A DNA stretch of 64,000 bases from Mesorhizobium sp. B2-8-5 (GTDB taxonomy: Bacteria > Pseudomonadota > Alphaproteobacteria > Rhizobiales > Rhizobiaceae). Of the stretch, positions 41,065-53,013 are shown piece after piece (the first letter of the stretch is position 1; every line of letters begins with the position of its first letter). The DNA lies in assembly GCF_006440675.2 (NCBI RefSeq), contig NZ_CP083951.1, positions 1,631,001 through 1,695,000 on the forward strand, read 5' to 3'. The notes beneath the pieces were generated by a model. The model was given only the letters and a program-made list of their open reading frames with translations, made no database searches and had not been told where the DNA came from. A program made the position numbers and the translations under genes.

Positions 41065-42318
41065 ATGGCGCGTATCGTGATGAAATTCGGCGGAACCTCG
41101 GTCGCCGACATCGCCCGCATCCGCAATGTGGCGCGCCATGTCAAACGCGAGGTCGATGCCGGTCACGACGTCGCCGTGGTGGTCTCGGCCATGGCCGGCA
41201 AGACCAACGAGCTGGTCGGCTGGACCCGCGAAGCCTCGCCCATGCACGACGCGCGCGAATATGACGCCGTTGTCGCTTCGGGCGAGCAGGTCACGGCCGG
41301 CCTGTTGGCGATCACGTTGCAGAACATGGGCATTCATGCACGATCCTGGCAGGGCTGGCAGATCCCGATCAAGACCGACAATGCCCATGGCGCGGCGCGC
41401 ATCCTCGACATCGACGGCGCCTTCCTGATCAAGCGCTTCGGCGAGGGCCAGGTGGCGGTCATCGCCGGGTTCCAGGGCATCGGGCCGGACAACCGTATCG
41501 CGACGCTTGGCCGCGGCGGCTCCGACACCAGCGCCGTGGCGATCGCCGCGGCGGTCAAGGCCGACCGATGCGACATCTATACCGACGTCGACGGCGTCTA
41601 CACGACCGACCCTCGCATCGAGCCGAAATCCCGGCGTCTCGCCAAGATTTCGTTCGAGGAAATGCTCGAAATGGCTTCGCTCGGCGCCAAGGTGCTGCAG
41701 GTGCGCTCGGTTGAGCTTGCCATGGTACACAGGGTGCGTACCTTCGTGCGGTCGTCCTTCGACGATCCCGATGCGCCCGGAATGGGGGATTTGCTCAATC
41801 CGCCCGGAACGCTCATTTGCGACGAGGAAGAGATCGTGGAACAGCAGGTCGTCACCGGAATTGCCTACGCCAAGGACGAAGCGCAGATTTCGCTGCGCCG
41901 CGTCGGCGACCGTCCAGGCGTCGCCGCCGGCATCTTCGGTCCGCTGGCCGAGGCCAACATCAATGTCGACATGATCGTCCAGAACATTTCCGAGGACGGC
42001 AAATTCACCGACATGACCTTCACCGTGCCGTCCGGCGACGTCGACAAGGCGCTTGGCGTGCTGGAGAAGCTGAAGCCCGAAGTCGGCTACGACGTCGTGC
42101 AGTCGGAAGCCGGCATGTCGAAGGTTTCGGTCATCGGCATCGGTATGAGGAGCCACGCCGGCGTCGCCGCCACCGCCTTCAAGGCGCTGGCCGACAAGGC
42201 GATCAATATCCGCGCCATCACCACGTCCGAGATCAAAATTTCGATACTGATCGACGGTCCCTATACGGAACTGGCGGTTCGCACTTTGCATTCCGTCTAC
42301 GGTCTGGATAAGCAATAG
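41065..42318 (+). CDS. lysC: Aspartate kinase
   Basis: A 417-residue aspartokinase. The N-terminal MARIVMKFGGTSVADIARIR is the kinase signature (KFGGTS), RIATLGRGGSDTSAVAIAAA binds aspartate and ATP, and two C-terminal ACT domains (ISLRRVGDRPGVAAGIFGPL, then SKVSVIGIGMRSHAGVAATA) allow feedback control by lysine or threonine. It phosphorylates aspartate at the start of Lys, Met and Thr synthesis. The start at 41065 is 24 nt into the open frame. ptsP follows after 83 bp. Confidence 0.97.
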   Translation: MARIVMKFGGTSVADIARIRNVARHVKREVDAGHDVAVVVSAMAGKTNELVGWTREASPMHDAREYDAVVASGEQVTAGLLAITLQNMGIHARSWQGWQIPIKTDNAHGAARILDIDGAFLIKRFGEGQVAVIAGFQGIGPDNRIATLGRGGSDTSAVAIAAAVKADRCDIYTDVDGVYTTDPRIEPKSRRLAKISFEEMLEMASLGAKVLQVRSVELAMVHRVRTFVRSSFDDPDAPGMGDLLNPPGTLICDEEEIVEQQVVTGIAYAKDEAQISLRRVGDRPGVAAGIFGPLAEANINVDMIVQNISEDGKFTDMTFTVPSGDVDKALGVLEKLKPEVGYDVVQSEAGMSKVSVIGIGMRSHAGVAATAFKALADKAINIRAITTSEIKISILIDGPYTELAVRTLHSVYGLDKQ

Positions 42319-42401
42319 CAAGAACTGAGTCAGTTGTTGCGTGAACGCCGGCCGCAGGAGAAACTGCGGCGGGCGAGATGGCCATTGGAGAACAAGCCGC
42401 G

Positions 42402-44672
42402 ATGCGTGATACGGCCAGTGGCCCGCGCGTTCTGCTCAAACGGCTTCGCGAGCTCATGCAAGAGCCGCTGGAGCCGCAGGAGCGGCTCGACCGCATCGTG
42501 CGCGACATCGCCTCCAACATGGTCGCCGAAGTCTGCTCGCTCTATGTGCTGCGCGCCGACTCGGTGCTCGAACTCTACGCCACCGAAGGTCTGAACCCGA
42601 ACGCCGTCCACCTGGCGCAGCTCAGGCTCGGACAGGGCCTGGTCGGCACAATCGCCGCCAGCGCGCGGCCGCTCAATCTCTCCAACGCGCAGGAACATCC
42701 GGCCTTCGCCTACCTGCCGGAGACGGGCGAAGAGATCTACAATTCCTTCCTCGGCGTGCCGGTGCTGAGGGCAGGGCGCACGCTGGGCGTGCTGGTGGTG
42801 CAGAACAAGACCATGCGCCACTATCGCGACGACGAGGTCGAAGCGCTTGAAACGACGGCGATGGTGATCGCCGAGATGATCGCCACCGGCGATCTTGCCC
42901 GCCTCACCAAGCCGGGGCTGGAGCTCGACCTGCGCCGCCCGGCGAGCTTCACCGGCGTCTCCTTCAACGATGGCGTCGGTCTCGGCCATGTCGTGCTGCA
43001 CGAGCCGCGCATCGTCGTCACCAACCTGTTCAACGAGGACAGCGAGGAGGAGGTGCGCCGGCTGCAGTCCTCGCTCGGCTCGCTGCGCCTCTCCATCGAC
43101 GACATGCTGGAGCGGCGCGAGGTCGCCTTCGAGGGCGAGCACCGCGAGGTGCTCGAAGCCTACCGCATGTTCGCTAATGACAGTGGTTGGGTGCGTCGGC
43201 TGGAAGAGGCGATCCGCAACGGCCTGACGGCGGAAGCCGCGGTCGAAAAGGTGCAAAGCGACATGCGCGCGCGCATGCTGCACATGACCGATCCCTATCT
43301 GCGCGAGCGGATGAGCGATTTCGACGATCTCGCCAACCGGCTGTTGCGCCAGCTGATGGGGCGCGGGCCGGAGGATGTCGCGGCCGCGCTGCCCAAGGAC
43401 GCCATCATCGTCGCCCGCTCGATGGGCGCGGCCGAACTGCTCGACTATCCGCGCGACAAGCTGCGCGGCCTGGTGCTCGAGGACGGCGCCGCCACCAGCC
43501 ATGTCGTGATCGTCGCGCGCGCCATGGGCATTCCGGTCGCCGGACAGGTGAAGGGCGCCGTTTCCATGGCGGAAAACGGCGACGCCATCATCGTCGACGG
43601 CGAGGAAGGCACCATCCATCTCAGGCCGCAATCCGACCTGGAAGCCGCCTATGCCGAAAAGGTCCGGTTCCGGGCCCGACGGCAGGAAGTCTACCGTGAG
43701 CTGCGCAAGAAGCCGTCGCTGACCAGGGACGGGATTCCGGTCGATCTCCTGATGAATGCGGGCCTTGCCGTCGACCTGCCGCAGCTTACCGAGTCGGGCG
43801 CCGCCGGCATCGGCCTGTTCCGCACCGAGCTGCAGTTCATGGTTGCCTCGACCTTCCCGCGCGCCGAGGCGCAGGAGCGGCTCTATCGTGATGTGCTCGA
43901 CGCCGCGCGCGGCAAACCGGTCACTTTCCGCACCATCGACATCGGCGGCGACAAGGTGCTGCCTTACTTCAAGGGCGCGATCCAGGAAGAGAACCCGGCG
44001 CTGGGCTGGCGGGCGATCCGGCTGACGCTCGATCGTCCTGGCCTGCTCAGGACGCAGATCCGGGCGCTGCTCAAAGCCAGCGGTGGCCGCGAACTGAAGC
44101 TGATGCTGCCCATGGTCACCGAGCTGTCGGAAGTCGCGCAGGCGCGCGAGATCATCGACCGCGAGGTCCGGCATTTGTCGCGCTTCGCGCACCACCTGCC
44201 CACCAGCCTCAAGCTCGGCGCGATGCTGGAAGTGCCCTCGCTCCTGTTCCAGCTCGACGAATTGATGAAGGCGGTGGATTTCGTCTCGGTCGGCTCCAAC
44301 GACCTCTTCCAGTTCGTCATGGCGGTCGACCGCGGCAATACGCAGCTTGCCGACCGCTTCGACACGCTTTCGGCGCCGTTCCTGCGGGTGCTGAAGACGA
44401 TCGCCGATGCCGGCGCCCGCAATCACACGCCGGTGACGCTTTGCGGCGAGCTGGCCGGCAAGCCGATCTCGGCGATGGCGCTGATCGGCCTCGGCTTCCG
44501 TTCGATCTCGATGTCGCCGGCCTCGATCGGCCCGGTCAAGGCGATGCTGACCGAACTTCCGCTGCAGGAACTGCAGGCCTTCTTCAGGGACAATCTGATG
44601 GCGCCCGCCCAGGGTACGCCGATGCGGGCGCTGCTGCAGGCCTTTGCCGACGATCGTTCGATTCCGCTCTAG
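42402..44672 (+). CDS. ptsP: Phosphoenolpyruvate-protein phosphotransferase, nitrogen PTS (EI-Ntr)
   Basis: A 756-residue enzyme I(Ntr). It begins with a GAF domain (ERLDRIVRDIASNMVAEVCS to about residue 165, absent from sugar-type EI). The phosphohistidine loop GAATSHVVIVARAMGIPVAG follows, then the PEP-binding TIM barrel with GIGLFRTELQFMVASTFPRA and VSVGSNDLFQFVMAVDRGN. It phosphorylates NPr and, through it, EIIA(Ntr), linking nitrogen and potassium status to regulation. Linkage to lysC and prfA is conserved in Rhizobiales. Confidence 0.95.
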   Translation: MRDTASGPRVLLKRLRELMQEPLEPQERLDRIVRDIASNMVAEVCSLYVLRADSVLELYATEGLNPNAVHLAQLRLGQGLVGTIAASARPLNLSNAQEHPAFAYLPETGEEIYNSFLGVPVLRAGRTLGVLVVQNKTMRHYRDDEVEALETTAMVIAEMIATGDLARLTKPGLELDLRRPASFTGVSFNDGVGLGHVVLHEPRIVVTNLFNEDSEEEVRRLQSSLGSLRLSIDDMLERREVAFEGEHREVLEAYRMFANDSGWVRRLEEAIRNGLTAEAAVEKVQSDMRARMLHMTDPYLRERMSDFDDLANRLLRQLMGRGPEDVAAALPKDAIIVARSMGAAELLDYPRDKLRGLVLEDGAATSHVVIVARAMGIPVAGQVKGAVSMAENGDAIIVDGEEGTIHLRPQSDLEAAYAEKVRFRARRQEVYRELRKKPSLTRDGIPVDLLMNAGLAVDLPQLTESGAAGIGLFRTELQFMVASTFPRAEAQERLYRDVLDAARGKPVTFRTIDIGGDKVLPYFKGAIQEENPALGWRAIRLTLDRPGLLRTQIRALLKASGGRELKLMLPMVTELSEVAQAREIIDREVRHLSRFAHHLPTSLKLGAMLEVPSLLFQLDELMKAVDFVSVGSNDLFQFVMAVDRGNTQLADRFDTLSAPFLRVLKTIADAGARNHTPVTLCGELAGKPISAMALIGLGFRSISMSPASIGPVKAMLTELPLQELQAFFRDNLMAPAQGTPMRALLQAFADDRSIPL

Positions 44673-44880
44673 ATTCACGTGAGGGCGGTCTGCAAATGGC
44701 GATTTTCCGCGCTTCCGGCCTTCGCCGGCCGAAGCATTCATGAGTGGCGTGGCAGTTGAATTAAGGCTATGGCCGGCGCAGGCCGGTGCTCATGTACCTA
44801 AATGTACATTCCGCTCCGGTACTCGAAACTCGCTATTTTCCGACCGGCCCTGACGTGAATTTCATTGAAGTTCCAAGACC

Positions 44881-45960
44881 ATGATCAACCTGCCCCGCGA
44901 CCGTATGGATCAAGTCGTCAAGCGTTTCGACATGCTCGAGGCGCAGATGTCGGCCGGGCCCGCCGCCGATCAATACGTCAAGATGGCCTCCGAATATGCC
45001 GACATCCAGGAGATGGTGGGCAAGATCCGGGCATTGCGCGCCGCCGAGCAGGAGCAGACGGACCTCGAGTCGATGCTGGCCGACAAGGCGACCGATGCCG
45101 ATATGCGCGCGCTGGCCGAGGCGGACCTGCCGGAAGTCGAGAGCCGCATCGAAGCGCTGCAGAAGGACATCCAGATCCTGCTTCTGCCCAAGGATGCGGC
45201 CGACGAGAGGAACGCCATCCTCGAAATCCGCGCCGGCACCGGCGGCGACGAAGCGGCCTTGTTCGCCGGCGATCTGTTCCGCATGTATGAGCGTTATGCC
45301 GCCTCGCGTGGCTGGCGCTTCGAGACGGTGTCGGCGAGCGACGGCGAGGTAGGCGGCTATAAGGAAATCATCGCCTCGGTGTCGGGCAAGGGCGTGTTCG
45401 CGCATCTGAAGTTCGAATCCGGCGTGCACCGCGTCCAGCGTGTGCCGGAAACCGAGGCCGGCGGACGCATCCACACCTCGGCTGCGACAGTGGCGGTGCT
45501 GCCGGAGGCCGAAGAGGTCGATATCGAGATCCGGGCCGAGGATATCCGCATCGACACGATGCGGGCCTCGGGTTCGGGCGGCCAGCACGTCAACACCACC
45601 GATTCGGCGGTTCGCATTACCCATTTGCCGACCGGCATCATGGTGGTGCAGGCGGAAAAGTCGCAACACCAGAACCGGGCACGCGCCATGCAGATCCTGC
45701 GCGCGCGGCTCTACGACCTGGAGCGCAGCCGGGCCGACGAGGAACGCTCGTCCTCGCGAAAGTCGCAGGTCGGCTCGGGCGACCGGTCGGAGCGCATCCG
45801 CACCTATAATTTCCCGCAAGGGCGCGTCACCGACCACCGCATCAACCTCACGCTCTACAAGCTCGACCGGGTGATGATGGGCGAGCTCGACGAGGTGGTC
45901 GACGCGCTGATCGCCGACCATCAGTCGAAGCTGCTTGCCGATATGAGCCTCGATGGCTGA
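44881..45960 (+). CDS. prfA: Peptide chain release factor 1
   Basis: A 359-residue class I release factor. [20 protein letters not shown] holds the catalytic GGQ at residues 233-235. The stop-codon recognition region contains the PxT motif in [21 protein letters not shown]1 reads UAA and UAG. The 3' end overlaps prmC, which methylates the GGQ glutamine, by 8 bp. The start at 44881 follows AAGTTCCAAGACC. Confidence 0.97.
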   Translation: MINLPRDRMDQVVKRFDMLEAQMSAGPAADQYVKMASEYADIQEMVGKIRALRAAEQEQTDLESMLADKATDADMRALAEADLPEVESRIEALQKDIQILLLPKDAADERNAILEIRAGTGGDEAALFAGDLFRMYERYAASRGWRFETVSASDGEVGGYKEIIASVSGKGVFAHLKFESGVHRVQRVPETEAGGRIHTSAATVAVLPEAEEVDIEIRAEDIRIDTMRASGSGGQHVNTTDSAVRITHLPTGIMVVQAEKSQHQNRARAMQILRARLYDLERSRADEERSSSRKSQVGSGDRSERIRTYNFPQGRVTDHRINLTLYKLDRVMMGELDEVVDALIADHQSKLLADMSLDG

Positions 45961-46822
45961 CCAACTGCCCGCGGCGCTCGGGCCGCTGCTCAGGGTGGCG
46001 CGCGGGCGCCTGGCCGCCGCCGGCATTGCCGATCCGGCGCTCGATTCCCGGCTGATCGTCGAGCATTTCTCCGGCACGACCCGCACCCAGGCCATTGCCG
46101 AAGCGGAGCAAAAGGTGGGTTCCGCGGCGCTTTCGGCCATCGAAGCGGCCCTCAGGCGTCGCATCGCAGGCGAGCCGGTACACCGTATCCTCGGCTACCG
46201 CGAATTCTACGGTTTGCGCCTGTCGCTTTCGCCGGAGACGCTGGAGCCCCGGCCGGACACCGAGACGCTGGTCGACGCCGTCCTGCCGTTCGCCCGGGCA
46301 ACGGCCGAAAGGCTCGGGGAATGCCGTATTCTCGATCTCGGCACGGGCACCGGAGCCATCGCGCTGGCCCTGCTCGGCGCCGTTCCGGCCGCGACTGCGA
46401 CAGGCGTCGATATTTCGCCCGATGCATTGGCGACCGCGGCCGGAAACGCCCGGGACCTGGGGTTCGGCGAGCGCTTCAAAGCCTTGCATTCCAACTGGTT
46501 CGAAAAAGTTTTGGGCCGTTACCATGTAATTGCCTCGAACCCTCCCTATATACCCAGTGGAGACATTGGAAATCTGCAGGACGAGGTCCGCGATTTCGAC
46601 CCGCGCCCGGCCCTTGATGGCGGCACGGACGGTTTGGACCCTTACAGGGTCATCGCCGCCGAAGCGGCTGCATTTCTGGAAGCGCAAGGCAAGGTAGCGG
46701 TCGAGATCGGCTACACGCAGAAAAACGAGGTCAGCGGAATATTCGCGGCAGCCGGCTATGTGTTAACCGGGACACATCGCGACCTCGGTGGCAATGACAG
46801 AGTTCTGGTGTTCGAGCGTTGA
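45953..46822 (+). CDS. prmC: Release factor glutamine methyltransferase
   Basis: A 289-residue enzyme (HemK/PrmC). [20 protein letters not shown] is SAM motif I, and [14 protein letters not shown] carries the glutamine-amide NPPY motif at residues 196-199. [20 protein letters not shown] and [12 protein letters not shown] close the protein. It methylates the GGQ glutamine of release factors. It overlaps prfA by 8 bp, indicating coupled translation. Confidence 0.95.
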   Translation: MADQLPAALGPLLRVARGRLAAAGIADPALDSRLIVEHFSGTTRTQAIAEAEQKVGSAALSAIEAALRRRIAGEPVHRILGYREFYGLRLSLSPETLEPRPDTETLVDAVLPFARATAERLGECRILDLGTGTGAIALALLGAVPAATATGVDISPDALATAAGNARDLGFGERFKALHSNWFEKVLGRYHVIASNPPYIPSGDIGNLQDEVRDFDPRPALDGGTDGLDPYRVIAAEAAAFLEAQGKVAVEIGYTQKNEVSGIFAAAGYVLTGTHRDLGGNDRVLVFER

Positions 46823-47135
46823 AAGCCCTGATGCAGTGCGAAAAAACCGCTTGGCAACACCGGGGAATGCAGTTAGGGTCCGGCTCAACCGGATGAGACG
46901 AAGCAGGCAGTGCTCCCAGCGATTCGGTTTTCCTTGGAAATAGCTGCCTTCTTGCGCAAACGACGCCCAAGCTTCGTGCGGGAATCATCTGGCAAGTGAT
47001 GTAACCGGAACAGGATGGCACGTGGCGCCAACGCAATTGATGCGGGCGAACGCCAGTGAAGAAACGAAACGGCTGGCCGCATGAGCGCCTCCGTTCGTGA
47101 AGAGTTTTTCGAAAATTCACTATGAAGAGAGTCTA
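46823..47135. other. 313-bp gap between prmC and the DUF4167 gene
   Basis: The right end must hold the promoter of the DUF4167 gene; TATGAAGAGAGTCTA lies before its start and provides the ribosome-binding site. I see no RNA gene, repeat or convincing open frame on either strand; base composition is slightly lower in GC. Confidence 0.45.
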
Positions 47136-48170
47136 ATGAGGCCACAACAGCAGAACAGGCGCATGCGCGGTCGCAACAACAATGGCGGCGGTGGCAACAA
47201 CAACAACAACCGCAAGGGGCCGAATCCCCTGACCCGCACTTACGAGAGCAACGGCCCGGACGTGAAGATCCGCGGGTCGGCTCAGCAGATCGCCGAGAAA
47301 TACGCCACGCTCGCCCGTGACGCGCAAAGCTCCGGCGACAGGGTGATGGCGGAAAACTATCTCCAGCACGCCGAGCACTACAATCGCATCATTGCCGCCG
47401 CGCAGGCGCAGATGCCGATCCAGAATGTCCAGCAGAACCGCGACGACTTCGATGACGATCTCGACGAGGATCGCGAAGAGTTCGACAATAACGGCGGCAA
47501 TGGCGCCGACGCGCCGGCCGCGGCGAACGGCTCCGGACCGCAGCCGGTGATCGAAGGCACGCCGGCGGAACTCGCCTACAACCAGGAAAGCGGCCGCGAC
47601 AACAACAATCGCCGCGACAGTGGCCAGCGGGATGGGGGGCAGCGCGACAACAATGGCCGCGACCGCAATCGCGACCGCCGCAACGGCGGCTTTGGCCAGA
47701 ACGGCCAGCGCGGCGAAAATGGCCAGCGCGGCGAGCAGGGCGGCCAGCAGTTCGACCAGAACCGCCGCAATGAGGCGCAGCCTGAGGCAGCCGGCGAGGC
47801 TGGTTCACAGGCCGAGCAGACGCCGCAGTTCGACAGCTTTTCGCCGGCAGCCCTTGCCGCCCAGGCCGAGCTCAACGAAGCCGCCATGGACAATGGCGGC
47901 GGTCGCCGGCCGCGGCGCCCGCGCCGCCCGCGCGGCAGTTATGCCGATCAGGCGGGCAGTGGCGAACAGGGCGGTCAGCCAGAAGGTGCGAGCCCCGAAG
48001 GTTCGAGCGCCGAAAAGTCAGCTGAAGCGCATAGCGCCATGAACAATGGCGACGAGGCCAGCGCCAGGCCCGCCGAAGAGGCAAGGCCGGCGAGCGAGCC
48101 TGCCGCCGGCGAGCCGGCGCCGGTTGCCAGCGAAGCAGGCGAGCCTGTTGCCGCCGACGCGAACAACTGA
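47136..48170 (+). CDS. DUF4167 domain protein (Asn/Gln/Arg-rich)
   Basis: About 344 residues. A basic N-terminus (MRPQQQNRRMRGRNNNGGGG) leads into the conserved DUF4167 core: NPLTRTYESNGPDVKIRGSA, then AQQIAEKYATLARDAQSSGD and ENYLQHAEHYNRIIAAAQAQ. The remaining 230 residues are low-complexity, rich in Asn, Arg, Gly, Glu and Gln, with repeated GQRGENGQRG units and a basic GGGRRPRRPRRPRGSY. This suggests an RNA- or nucleoid-associated disordered protein. The family is typical of alphaproteobacteria. A terminator follows. Confidence 0.9.
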   Translation: MRPQQQNRRMRGRNNNGGGGNNNNNRKGPNPLTRTYESNGPDVKIRGSAQQIAEKYATLARDAQSSGDRVMAENYLQHAEHYNRIIAAAQAQMPIQNVQQNRDDFDDDLDEDREEFDNNGGNGADAPAAANGSGPQPVIEGTPAELAYNQESGRDNNNRRDSGQRDGGQRDNNGRDRNRDRRNGGFGQNGQRGENGQRGEQGGQQFDQNRRNEAQPEAAGEAGSQAEQTPQFDSFSPAALAAQAELNEAAMDNGGGRRPRRPRRPRGSYADQAGSGEQGGQPEGASPEGSSAEKSAEAHSAMNNGDEASARPAEEARPASEPAAGEPAPVASEAGEPVAADANN

Positions 48171-48194
48171 TCCAGAAGCCATTTCGGATATTGC

Positions 48195-48224
48195 AAACGG
48201 CGGAGAGCATTCTCCGCCGTTTTT
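48195..48224 (+). terminator. Rho-independent terminator
   Basis: AAACGGCGGAGA-gcat-TCTCCGCCGTTT with following TTGTTTTT, 25 bp after the DUF4167 stop. A 12-bp perfect stem and T-rich tail. Confidence 0.95.
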
Positions 48225-48260
48225 GTTTTTGCGGGCGGTGGAATAATATGGCGTGCCGAT

Positions 48261-48365
48261 AGAGCGTTTCACCGTTTCACGAAAACGGCGAACTGCTCTC
48301 TCTTTTTTGCTTTACGCAATTCCGAACGGAAAACCACATCACACTTTTCCTGGAATTGCGCTAGC
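48261..48365. repeat. Dispersed palindromic repeat (family R2, full-length form)
   Basis: AGAGCGTTTCACCGTTTC and GGCGAACTGCTCT form a first hairpin. GCAATTCC and GGAATTGC then flank GAACGGAAAACC and ACACTTTTCC, ending GCTAGC. The second half matches 12190-12240 closely. The two-hairpin layout equals that of the R1 repeats at 40459 and 51582. Confidence 0.8.
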
Positions 48366-48372
48366 CAGACGT

Positions 48373-48401
48373 CTTGAGAGCCTGCCGCCCGCGCACCATA
48401 T
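48373..48401 (+). promoter_or_regulatory. RpoH (heat-shock sigma)-like promoter of clpB
   Basis: CTTGAG at 48373-48378, a 17-bp spacer and CCATAT at 48396-48401 match the alphaproteobacterial RpoH pattern (CTTGAA, 17-18 bp, CCATAT). The site is about 96 bp before the clpB start, in the only intergenic region upstream, and clpB is a classical heat-shock gene. Confidence 0.7.
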
Positions 48402-48497
48402 CTCGCCAGGAAACAGGGTTCGGCTCTTATGGGCGGGCCCGTCACCGCAATCTGATCCGGTGCCGCAAAGCGGGCCGGTGATGGAAGGAGACAGAGA

Positions 48498-51104
<2,607 letters not shown>

Positions 51105-51123
51105 CTCCGGGCAAGTTGAAACG

Positions 51124-51162
51124 AAAGGGCGCGTCGCATCGGACTGGTGCGGCGCGCTTTGT
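51124..51162 (+). terminator. Likely terminator of clpB
   Basis: AAAGGGCGCGTCGCATC and GGTGCGGCGCGCTTT pair with small mismatches around a short loop, and TGTTATT follows, 20 bp after the clpB stop. Confidence 0.7.
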
Positions 51163-51218
51163 TATTCCCGGCGACCGCGCATAATCGGCTGCCGATTCGA
51201 ATGGCTGGGAAGAACTCG

Positions 51219-51584
51219 ATGAAGCTCGACGACTATAACGGCTTCTGCGCCTCGCTGCCCGCTGCGACGCATGTGGTCCAGTGGGGCGGGGCCCATGTCT
51301 GGAAGGTCGGCGGCAAGGTGTTTGCCATTGGCGGCTGGAACGAGGGCGGCCAGCTTTTCGTCACCTTCAAATGCTCCGAGATGGCCTATGACGTGCTGAA
51401 GGATCAGCCGGGCTGCCGGCCGGCGCCTTATCTTGCCTCGCGCGGCATGAAATGGATCCAGCGTCAGACAAGCCAAAGCATGGATGATGCGGCGCTCGAG
51501 GACTATCTGCGCGAGAGCCATCGCCTGGTCGTCCTCAAGCTGACCAAACAGGCACGTAACGAATTGGGGCTTGCCAAAGACTAA
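51219..51584 (+). CDS. MmcQ/YjbR family protein
   Basis: A 121-residue protein: MKLDDYNGFCASLPAATHVV, WGGAHVWKVGGKVFAIGGWN, LFVTFKCSEMAYDVLKDQPG and a final HRLVVLKLTKQARNELGL. This is the MmcQ/YjbR double-wing fold, found across bacteria and thought to bind DNA. The start is taken at the ATG at 51219. Its stop (TAA) lies in the first bases of the interrupted dispersed repeat. Confidence 0.85.
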   Translation: MKLDDYNGFCASLPAATHVVQWGGAHVWKVGGKVFAIGGWNEGGQLFVTFKCSEMAYDVLKDQPGCRPAPYLASRGMKWIQRQTSQSMDDAALEDYLRESHRLVVLKLTKQARNELGLAKD

Positions 51585-51608
51585 AGCGCGTCGCGCTGAA
51601 GCGGATTC

Positions 51609-52791
51609 CACAGTACACGACGCAAGGGTGAGGACGGCTTGAAGTGATTTGATTGGAGGATTCTTCGCCAAAAGGATCCGCCGATGCCGATCACGATTCA
51701 CACCGCCCTCATCGAGACCCTAAGCCGTCATTTTGCACTGCGCAATTCGCGCCTGGAAACACTCGCGGTTCTGATCATCGGCATGGTTCAAGGCCGCACG
51801 GTCAATCTGAGCCATGTGGCGAGCCAGTTTCCGGGGGCCGCGCAACACGGGTCGAACTATCGCCGCCTGCAGCGCTTCTTCCAGTCGATCCGGCTGGATC
51901 AGGCACTCGTCGCGCAGCTCGTCGTGCGCATGCTGAACCTGTCGCGGCCCAAATGCCTGGCGCTCGATCGCACCAGCTGGAAGGTCGGCTGCAAGGACAT
52001 CAACATTCTCATGCTGGCCATCGTGACGCGACGCTTTCGCGTACCGCTGCTGTGGACGGTGCTCGACCACCAGGGCAACAGCAATACGCACCAGCGCATC
52101 GAGTTGATGCGGCGCTATCTCGACCTGTTCGGCGCGGCTTCGATCGAACTGCTGCTCGCCGACCGCGAGTTCATCGGCGCCGATTGGGTCAAATTCCTGA
52201 TGCAAAACAAGGTCCCGTTTGCCATTCGCGTCAAGGTCGGCCAGTGCGTCGCCCTGGCCGATGGAAAGCTCTGGACACTCCAGACCCTGCTGAGAAAGCG
52301 CCGCAAGAGCCGCAGCGTCACGACGCTTGAGGCCGGCCTGCCGGCTGCATCCGTCCGTTTATCCTTCGCTGCCAAATGGATCGACGGCAGAAAAGGCCAG
52401 CAGGGCGAATGGCTCATCGTCATGACCAACAGCCAGGACGCCAAGGCCGCCATCATAGCCTACAAGAGCCGTTGGGCCGTCGAATGCCTGTTCGGCGATG
52501 CCAAGACCCGCGGCTTCAACATCGAAGACACCAGAATGACCGCGCCAGACAAGATCGATACCCTGACAGCCATTCTCGCCATCGCAATCACATGGGCCTA
52601 TCGATGTGCAACCCAAACCATGGGTATGAAGGCCATCAAGCGAAAGGCCCACGGCCGACGCGAAAAGTCATGGTTCCGCATCGGACTAGACGCCCTCAGG
52701 GCATGGATCAACTTCTCACCCCAAAACGCTCTAACCGCATGGCTCAGCGCTTTCCCTAAGACCATCAAAACCCAATGAGTCGTGTACTGTG
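51609..52791 (+). mobile_element. IS4-family insertion sequence, 1183 bp
   Basis: The element is bounded by perfect 13-bp terminal inverted repeats (CACAGTACACGAC on the left, GTCGTGTACTGTG on the right) and flanked by a 9-bp direct target duplication AGCGGATTC (51600-51608 and 52792-52800). It carries one intact transposase gene. With perfect ends, a perfect duplication and an open frame it looks complete and recent. It entered a dispersed repeat. Confidence 0.96.
51684..52778 (+). CDS. IS4-family DDE transposase
   Basis: A 364-residue transposase. The first Asp is in KCLALDRTSWKVG, the second in IELLLADREFIGADW, and the Glu is in the YREK signature YKSRWAVECLFGDAKTRGFN (Y..R...E......K), diagnostic for the IS4 group. 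An N-terminal helical domain (LSHVASQFPGAAQHGSNYRR) resembles related elements. The frame is intact from ATG to stop within the element, so it is probably active. AGGATCCGCCG lies before the start. Confidence 0.95.
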   Translation: MPITIHTALIETLSRHFALRNSRLETLAVLIIGMVQGRTVNLSHVASQFPGAAQHGSNYRRLQRFFQSIRLDQALVAQLVVRMLNLSRPKCLALDRTSWKVGCKDINILMLAIVTRRFRVPLLWTVLDHQGNSNTHQRIELMRRYLDLFGAASIELLLADREFIGADWVKFLMQNKVPFAIRVKVGQCVALADGKLWTLQTLLRKRRKSRSVTTLEAGLPAASVRLSFAAKWIDGRKGQQGEWLIVMTNSQDAKAAIIAYKSRWAVECLFGDAKTRGFNIEDTRMTAPDKIDTLTAILAIAITWAYRCATQTMGMKAIKRKAHGRREKSWFRIGLDALRAWINFSPQNALTAWLSAFPKTIKTQ

Positions 52792-53013
52792 AGCGGATTC
52801 GGGCGACGCGCTTTAAGGCTTTGTTTTCATGCATGTCGTTATCGCACAACCGCTGCACACTTTTGCGCGACACGCATTAGCTGATATTCCTCAAGGCACC
52901 GGAAGACCGCCATCTTCATGCCCGGTTCATGTTGGAACCTTAACTTGGGTAACTGGTTTGCTGGCGAAGGGTTCGCCCGCCAGAAGCCCAGTCGACCGGA
53001 GAGCTTGACCCGC

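Larger units (their letters stand above)
51582..52880. repeat. R1 dispersed repeat interrupted by an IS
   Basis: The left part (51582-51608) ends in AGCGGATTC, and the right part (52792-52880) begins with the same 9 bases and continues GGGCGACGCGCTTTAAGG to GCGCGACACGCATTAG. Removing the IS and one copy of the 9 bases gives a complete R1 unit nearly identical to 40459-40563. Confidence 0.93.

Noticed and set aside
42330..42375. GC-rich hairpin between lysC and ptsP as an attenuator or riboswitch
   Set aside because: CCGGCCGCAG/CTGCGGCGG can pair, but there is no T-tail or leader peptide and its size is common by chance in such GC-rich DNA.
42330..44741. 803-residue leftward frame opposite ptsP
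   Set aside because: Shadow of ptsP with no recognisable domain.
47160..47230. Low-complexity repeats in the DUF4167 gene as a CRISPR or tandem array
   Set aside because: They are irregular Asn/Gly codon runs in a coding frame typical of this family, with no constant repeat and spacer lengths.
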